Assembly (NCBI GenBank): GCA_002419465.1
Contig: DIGE01000017.1
Coordinates: 1-15,573 of the forward strand
Length of the DNA stretch: 15,573 bases
Origin: Geobacter sp. UBA5730
GTDB lineage: Bacteria > Desulfobacterota > Desulfuromonadia > Geobacterales > Pseudopelobacteraceae
Direction of reading: 5' to 3'
Shown: positions 12,365 through 15,573 of the stretch, piece by piece
Numbering within the stretch: the first letter of the stretch is position 1
How the letters are laid out: the number at the start of each line of letters is the position of its first letter
Translations under genes and position numbers: made by a program
The notes under the pieces: model-generated
Databases searched by the model: none
What the model was told of the DNA's origin: nothing
Seen by the model: the letters and a program-made list of their open reading frames with translations, nothing else

Positions 12365-13096
12365 TTACTTCACCTCACTCAGGCCTGCTTCTGCAACCAC
12401 CTGCAGAAACAGTTCTTCCAGCGGCAACGTCAGCTCGCTGACGCCCCCCTGGTAACGCAGGCTGCCCTGCACAATGATGCCGACTCGGTCGCAGAGCCGC
12501 TCAATGTCGGTCAGCACGTGGGAGGAAATAAAGACCGTCTTGCCCCCTGCCTTCAGTTCGGCGATCAGGTCAAAGATCAGCTTGCGCCCCAGCGGGTCCA
12601 GGCCACTCATCGGCTCATCCAGTACCACCAGTTCAGGGTCGTGGATTAGTGCTGCTGCAATGGCCGTGCGCTGTTGCATCCCTTTGGAGTAACCGCTGAT
12701 CCGTCGTTTGGCAGCCTGATCTAGCTTGAGTTTAGTCAACAGTTCTTCGCTCCGCAATTTGATTGCTGCTGGCGACATGCCCGACAACCGGCCGGAGTAG
12801 GCCAGATACTCAGAGGCGGTTAAAAAGTCGTAGATATAGGGGTTCTCAGGGAGGTAGCCAACCCGTGCTCGGGATGCCTCGTTGTTGGCAGGGTGTCCAT
12901 TGATGGTGATGCTGCCGCTGTCGGGACGGATCAGATCAAGTAGCAGCTTGATGGTGGTAGATTTGCCGGCACCGTTGGGGCCGATGCAGCCGAATACTTC
13001 TTGAGAGGAAACAGAAAGTGTTAGGCTAGTCAGCGCCGTCACTTTTTTTTGCCGGTCGAGTCGGTACGTCTTGTGGACATCATTGAACTCGATCAT
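12365..13096 (-). CDS. ABC transporter ATP-binding protein
   Basis: A 243-residue ATPase that powers the permease encoded next to it. Motifs: Walker A GPNGAGKSTT (about 40-49), signature YSKGMQQR, Walker B LVVLDEPMSGLDP, and the H-loop VFISSHVLTDIERL. The YSKGMQQR form of the signature and the C-terminal extension after SLRYQG place it with ABC-2 exporters such as the NosF and CcmA-like groups. I chose the start at 13096 (MIEFNDVHKTY), eight bases after GAGG, over an upstream in-frame ATG at 13162 that lies inside the pilA terminator. Confidence 0.9.
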   Translation of the reverse strand: MIEFNDVHKTYRLDRQKKVTALTSLTLSVSSQEVFGCIGPNGAGKSTTIKLLLDLIRPDSGSITINGHPANNEASRARVGYLPENPYIYDFLTASEYLAYSGRLSGMSPAAIKLRSEELLTKLKLDQAAKRRISGYSKGMQQRTAIAAALIHDPELVVLDEPMSGLDPLGRKLIFDLIAELKAGGKTVFISSHVLTDIERLCDRVGIIVQGSLRYQGGVSELTLPLEELFLQVVAEAGLSEVK

Positions 13097-13160
13097 ACAT
13101 AACCTCAAACGTTTAATTTTATTGAATAATGCATTTGTGTCTGATGTTTTTGAGGCCTTC

Positions 13161-13198
13161 AACTAGAAAAGCCGGGGGATGTCCCGGCTTTTCTAGTT
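13161..13198 (-). terminator. Strong hairpin terminator after pilA
   Basis: Arms 13161-13176 and 13183-13198 pair perfectly over 16 bases around a 6-base loop, with a GCCGGG/CCCGGC core and a T-rich 3' arm. It begins 22 bases after the pilA stop and separates pilA from the ABC genes. It would allow high pilA message with lower read-through into the exporter genes. Confidence 0.88.
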
Positions 13199-13219
13199 GT
13201 TTAGGCGAACAGCACAGTT

Positions 13220-13879
13220 TTACATGGCGTTCCATTCAGCTACCGGTGCACCACCACATGCGGTGCCGCCAGCGCCAGGAATTACGTCCTGGCCAGTAGT
13301 AATGGTTGCAGATACGGCACCGTAAGCAGCTGCTGAGTTTGTGCCAGTATCCATCGGCTCACCGGCGAACAGTTGGTTTTCGCAAACCAGGATCGCGGTG
13401 GATTCAGCCTCGGAGAAGAAAAGCCGGTTGCCGGCACTGTGCTTGGCAATCATGTTGTAGGTGGATGCCGGATCTGCAGTGCCGCTATCAGCCTGCAGGG
13501 TGACGTTGTTGGAAAGACCAAAACCAACCGCACGAACGTTGGTTGCTGCATCGGTACCTTCAAAAAATGCACCATCAACCGTGTCGGTCGCAGCAGTAAG
13601 TGCTCCCCGCATTACACCACCTGCACCGAAGCCGCCGGCAGCAGTGGTCAGGTTGCCTGGAGCAGCAGCGGTTTTACCATAAACTTGGTTGTCGGTGAAA
13701 AGGGCTTCCTGAGCAGCTTTTGCATTTTTGAGGTCGGACAGGCCAGCAGAGTTGAAGCCTCTCATCCGGTAGGCGGCGAACTGCGGGATGGCCACAGCGG
13801 CCAGGATGCCGATGATCGCGACGACGATCAAAAGCTCGATCAGGGTGAAGCCTTGACGATTGCGAATCTTGTTCAACAT
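13220..13879 (-). CDS. pilA: Type IV pilin, long form with geopilin-like N-terminus
   Basis: A 219-residue prepilin. The 10-residue basic leader MLNKIRNRQG is cut by PilD before Phe1 of FTLIELLIVVAIIGILAAVA, with the conserved Glu5. The N-terminal helix continues as YRMRGFNSAGLSDLKNAKAA, close to the short Geobacter pilin. About 150 further residues form a globular head rich in Ala, Gly and Thr. Cys166 and Cys208 (ILVCENQ and TACGG) could form the disulfide that closes the D-region. In G. sulfurreducens the short pilin and its head are separate genes; here they are one. I chose the ATG at 13879, eight bases after AGGAG, over the GTG at 13885. Predicted sigma-54 control from 13991-14006. Confidence 0.92.
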   Translation of the reverse strand: MLNKIRNRQGFTLIELLIVVAIIGILAAVAIPQFAAYRMRGFNSAGLSDLKNAKAAQEALFTDNQVYGKTAAAPGNLTTAAGGFGAGGVMRGALTAATDTVDGAFFEGTDAATNVRAVGFGLSNNVTLQADSGTADPASTYNMIAKHSAGNRLFFSEAESTAILVCENQLFAGEPMDTGTNSAAAYGAVSATITTGQDVIPGAGGTACGGAPVAEWNAM

Positions 13880-13990
13880 AGTCACTTCTCCTTTCGGTTG
13901 TGCCGTGCTTTGGTGCAGGGCGGGGTTTGTTTTCAGAGGTACGAGGGATTATTTACCTAGATACGTGGTTGTACAGATGAGTAGGATGTA

Positions 13991-14006
13991 TGCAAGCACC
14001 GAGCCA
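13991..14006 (-). promoter_or_regulatory. Sigma-54 promoter of pilA
   Basis: The minus strand reads TGGCTCGGTGCTTGCA, against the consensus TGGCAC-N5-TTGCW. The invariant GG (14005-14004) and GC (13993-13992) are 10 bases apart as required. Transcription would start near 13980, leaving a leader of about 100 bases. In Geobacter pilA is known to depend on RpoN and the activator PilR, which agrees. Confidence 0.8.
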
Positions 14007-14085
14007 AGGGTAATTTTTGTTGTAAGTTGTTTAAATAATGGTGGTATGTTGACTGCGACGAGGGGGGACGGTGGTCCAAGTCGTT

Positions 14086-14105
14086 CCTTTGTCAATTGAC
14101 GGTGA
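14086..14105. promoter_or_regulatory. Candidate activator site upstream of pilA
   Basis: A perfect 10-bp palindrome GTCAATTGAC (14091-14100) lies within TTTGTCAATTGACGGTGAC, about 115 bases upstream of the predicted pilA start. Enhancer-binding proteins act from such distances, and Pseudomonas PilR sites contain TGTC. The assignment to PilR is speculative. Confidence 0.3.
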
Positions 14106-14114
14106 CGTTTTTTG

Positions 14115-14675
14115 TCAGCGGTTAAGTGCCAAGCGTCCATCCTGCAGAATGATCTGCGGCACAATTTCCAGAGACTGATCGGCAAGCTGCAGGTAAAGGG
14201 TGCCTTCGGTGATGGTGACGGACCAGGTGATGGACCGTTCCAGCGCTGCCACCAGCTTACTGATACATGCCTGATCGATGCTGACGATGGTCAGGTTGCG
14301 ACTGCGGGCCAGTTTACCGAGATGTTGGCGTTCCCAGACCGGCAGACCGTTGCCGCAGGCCAAAAGCCAAACTTGGTCGGCATGCTTGGCTGCCTTGATC
14401 AGGCGGTCCGGGTCCGGCAGGCCGACCTCGATCCAGGAGCTTACCCGTCCATCCATCGCCTTTGTCCAGAGGTCCGGTTGATCCCCATCGCAGATCCCTT
14501 TGGTGAAACTGATCCCTTCTTCATAGAACAGGGTGTAGGCCAGCAGCCTGGCCACCAGACGTTCTTCGGTCTCCGAGGGATGACGGGCTACGGTGGTTTG
14601 CAGCGTCTCAAATATACTGCGATCAAGGTCTGAGAGTTGTATGGTTACACGATATATGGTTGATGGGAGTGCCAT
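14115..14675 (-). CDS. yaeQ: YaeQ family protein
   Basis: A 186-residue protein matching E. coli YaeQ along its length: MALPSTIYRVTIQLSDLDRS, ARHPSETEERLVARLLAY, the segment GISFTKGICDGDQPDLW, then WIEVGLPDPDRLIKAAKHAD and a C-terminal LYLQLADQSLEI. The fold is a PD-(D/E)XK nuclease-like one, with Glu and Lys residues around WIEVGLP as possible active-site remains; biochemical function is not settled. AAGAGA precedes the ATG. The gene is 21 bases downstream of the ATPase gene and may share its transcript. It ends about 110 bases before the pilA promoter. Confidence 0.9.
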   Translation of the reverse strand: MALPSTIYRVTIQLSDLDRSIFETLQTTVARHPSETEERLVARLLAYTLFYEEGISFTKGICDGDQPDLWTKAMDGRVSSWIEVGLPDPDRLIKAAKHADQVWLLACGNGLPVWERQHLGKLARSRNLTIVSIDQACISKLVAALERSITWSVTITEGTLYLQLADQSLEIVPQIILQDGRLALNR

Positions 14676-14696
14676 TATGTTCTCTTTAGAAAGCGT

Positions 14697-15573
14697 TTAT
14701 AGCAGGTTCCAGGGCACTGCCAGTACTTCTTCGCTGATCCAGCGTGGCCGCTCAACGGCACAGATGACTGCGCCCTTGCCAATGCGCCGGTTCGGGTAGG
14801 CTGCCCTGAAGGCGTTGATGCCCGATGCGTCGCGTTTTGACGGATTGCTGGTCAATTTGCATTCGAATGGATAGAGCGTATCGTCCTTTTCAAGTAGCAG
14901 ATCAACTTCGGCGCCGCCGGCAGACCGCCAGTGATACCAGGATGTTGTCGAACCCGTAGCAGCCACCTGTTTCCGTAGCTCTTGCACTACGGCGGTTTCA
15001 AACAGTGCCCCGAAAAGCGGATGGGAGGCCAGCATGTGTGGCGTTGAAAGTCGGGCATGGTAACAGGCCAGGCCGGTATCGGTCAGGTGTCCTTTTGACT
15101 TTGACGACACCCGTTTGACCGGGTTGCCGGAGAAAGCCGACAGTGAGTGCCACTGGTAGGTGGCCTCCAGTATCTGTAGCCAACGTCTGGAGGTCTGTGG
15201 AGTAATGCCGATCTCGCGACCCAGTTGGCTGTAGTTGATCTCCTGCCCGGTCAGGGCAGTCATTAAGCCGATGAAGCGACCGAATTCGTGCCAATCCTGC
15301 ACCTCGCCAACCAGTCGCGCATCCCGCTCGACGTAGGTGCGATGATACCCGGCCCAGAAGTCCATGACCAGATCATCGGGCAATGTCTGCACAGCTGGCA
15401 TAGCACCGCGCCAGAGCCAGTCTTTCAGATCGATGGCGGCATAGCTGCCACTTTTGCTCCACTGGACAAACTGTTCCGGCGCGGTCAGCCATTGTGCCAT
15501 CCAACCGTTGGTGCAGTTGCTCAGTTCCTGTAACGAGAAACTTTGCAGGTCTAACAGGCCGTTGAAAATAGAC
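14697..15573 (-). CDS. DUF4143-type ATPase, C-terminal part (5' end outside the window)
   Basis: The frame is open to the window edge and reads SIFNGLLDLQSFSLQELSNC before the first internal Met, so the start at 15500 is not the true start. Visible parts are a linker with WLWRGAMPAVQTLPDD and FWAGYHRTYVERDARLVGEV, a winged-helix segment (LGREIGITPQTSRRWLQIL), KGHLTDTGLACYHARL, and the PD-(D/E)XK-like end TSWYHWRSAGGAEVDLLLEK with PFECKLT. These match the DUF4143 half of AAA ATPases. The P-loop half would lie beyond the edge. These proteins are common in accessory regions and their function is poorly known. Confidence 0.88.
   Translation of the reverse strand, partial: SIFNGLLDLQSFSLQELSNCTNGWMAQWLTAPEQFVQWSKSGSYAAIDLKDWLWRGAMPAVQTLPDDLVMDFWAGYHRTYVERDARLVGEVQDWHEFGRFIGLMTALTGQEINYSQLGREIGITPQTSRRWLQILEATYQWHSLSAFSGNPVKRVSSKSKGHLTDTGLACYHARLSTPHMLASHPLFGALFETAVVQELRKQVAATGSTTSWYHWRSAGGAEVDLLLEKDDTLYPFECKLTSNPSKRDASGINAFRAAYPNRRIGKGAVICAVERPRWISEEVLAVPWNLL
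15551..15573 (-). repeat. Right copy of a 23-bp terminal inverted repeat
   Basis: Exact inverted match to 3-25, inside the DUF4143-type ATPase gene. It reaches the last base of the window, so the true repeat may be longer. Confidence 0.9.

Noticed and set aside
13880..13885. GTG at 13885 as the pilA start
   Set aside because: It lies only two bases from the AGGAG. The ATG at 13879 has normal spacing and gives the usual 10-residue leader.
13949..14185. Minus-strand open frame upstream of pilA
   Set aside because: It overlaps yaeQ and covers the sigma-54 promoter, has no ribosome-binding site and looks like chance.
1..15573. CRISPR array
   Set aside because: No regularly spaced direct repeats were seen anywhere in the window.

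Overview
The window looks like chromosome of a Geobacter-type member of the Desulfuromonadales (Geobacter/Trichlorobacter). Three signals point there: a type IV pilin with a Geobacter-like leader and N-terminus behind a sigma-54 promoter, a LexA box that fits the GGTT-N2-C-N4-G-N3-ACC motif known from Geobacter, and the general gene content. This is inference from the sequence alone.

Positions 1-5000 are an accessory island made of stacked toxin-antitoxin modules and insertion-sequence debris. In order it holds a frameshifted tumE toxin with an intact tumA antitoxin (+), a scar made of an IS21 istA fragment joined to an internally deleted IS3-family element (-), higB-higA (-), a REP-associated transposase fragment (-), a HEPN/MNT pair (+), and hipB-hipA (-). 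Four of the promoters can be read from sequence. Two of them carry palindromes in the place where an autorepressing antitoxin would bind.

Positions 5100-7500 hold a 3' fragment of panE running into a nitroreductase gene. An SOS transcription unit follows: a LexA-boxed promoter, lexA, a small unknown gene, and a dinB (DNA polymerase IV) that is frameshifted and truncated. After dinB comes an AT-rich stretch without genes. It ends in a sequence that looks like the 3' end of a tRNA (T-arm, acceptor strand, CCA) followed by a strong terminator. This looks like the scar of site-specific integration.

Positions 7584-10514 hold a YbiT-like ABC-F ATPase (+) facing a short NAD-dependent DNA ligase of LigB type (-). 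The ligase carries a signal peptide and stops after the OB domain. The 160 bases upstream of it contain a promoter-like sequence, a nested hairpin and a T-run, so either a small RNA or an attenuator is possible.

Positions 10715-13879 form a minus-strand pilin locus: a sigma-54 promoter, long-form pilA, a 16-bp-stem terminator, then a tightly coupled ABC exporter (ATPase, ABC-2 permease) and a membrane-anchored unknown protein. Positions 14115-15573 hold yaeQ and the C-terminal part of a DUF4143-type ATPase cut by the window edge. The first and last bases of the window form a perfect 23-bp inverted repeat read in the same frame (SIFNGLL) on both sides. It is either a recombination junction or a contig-end effect.
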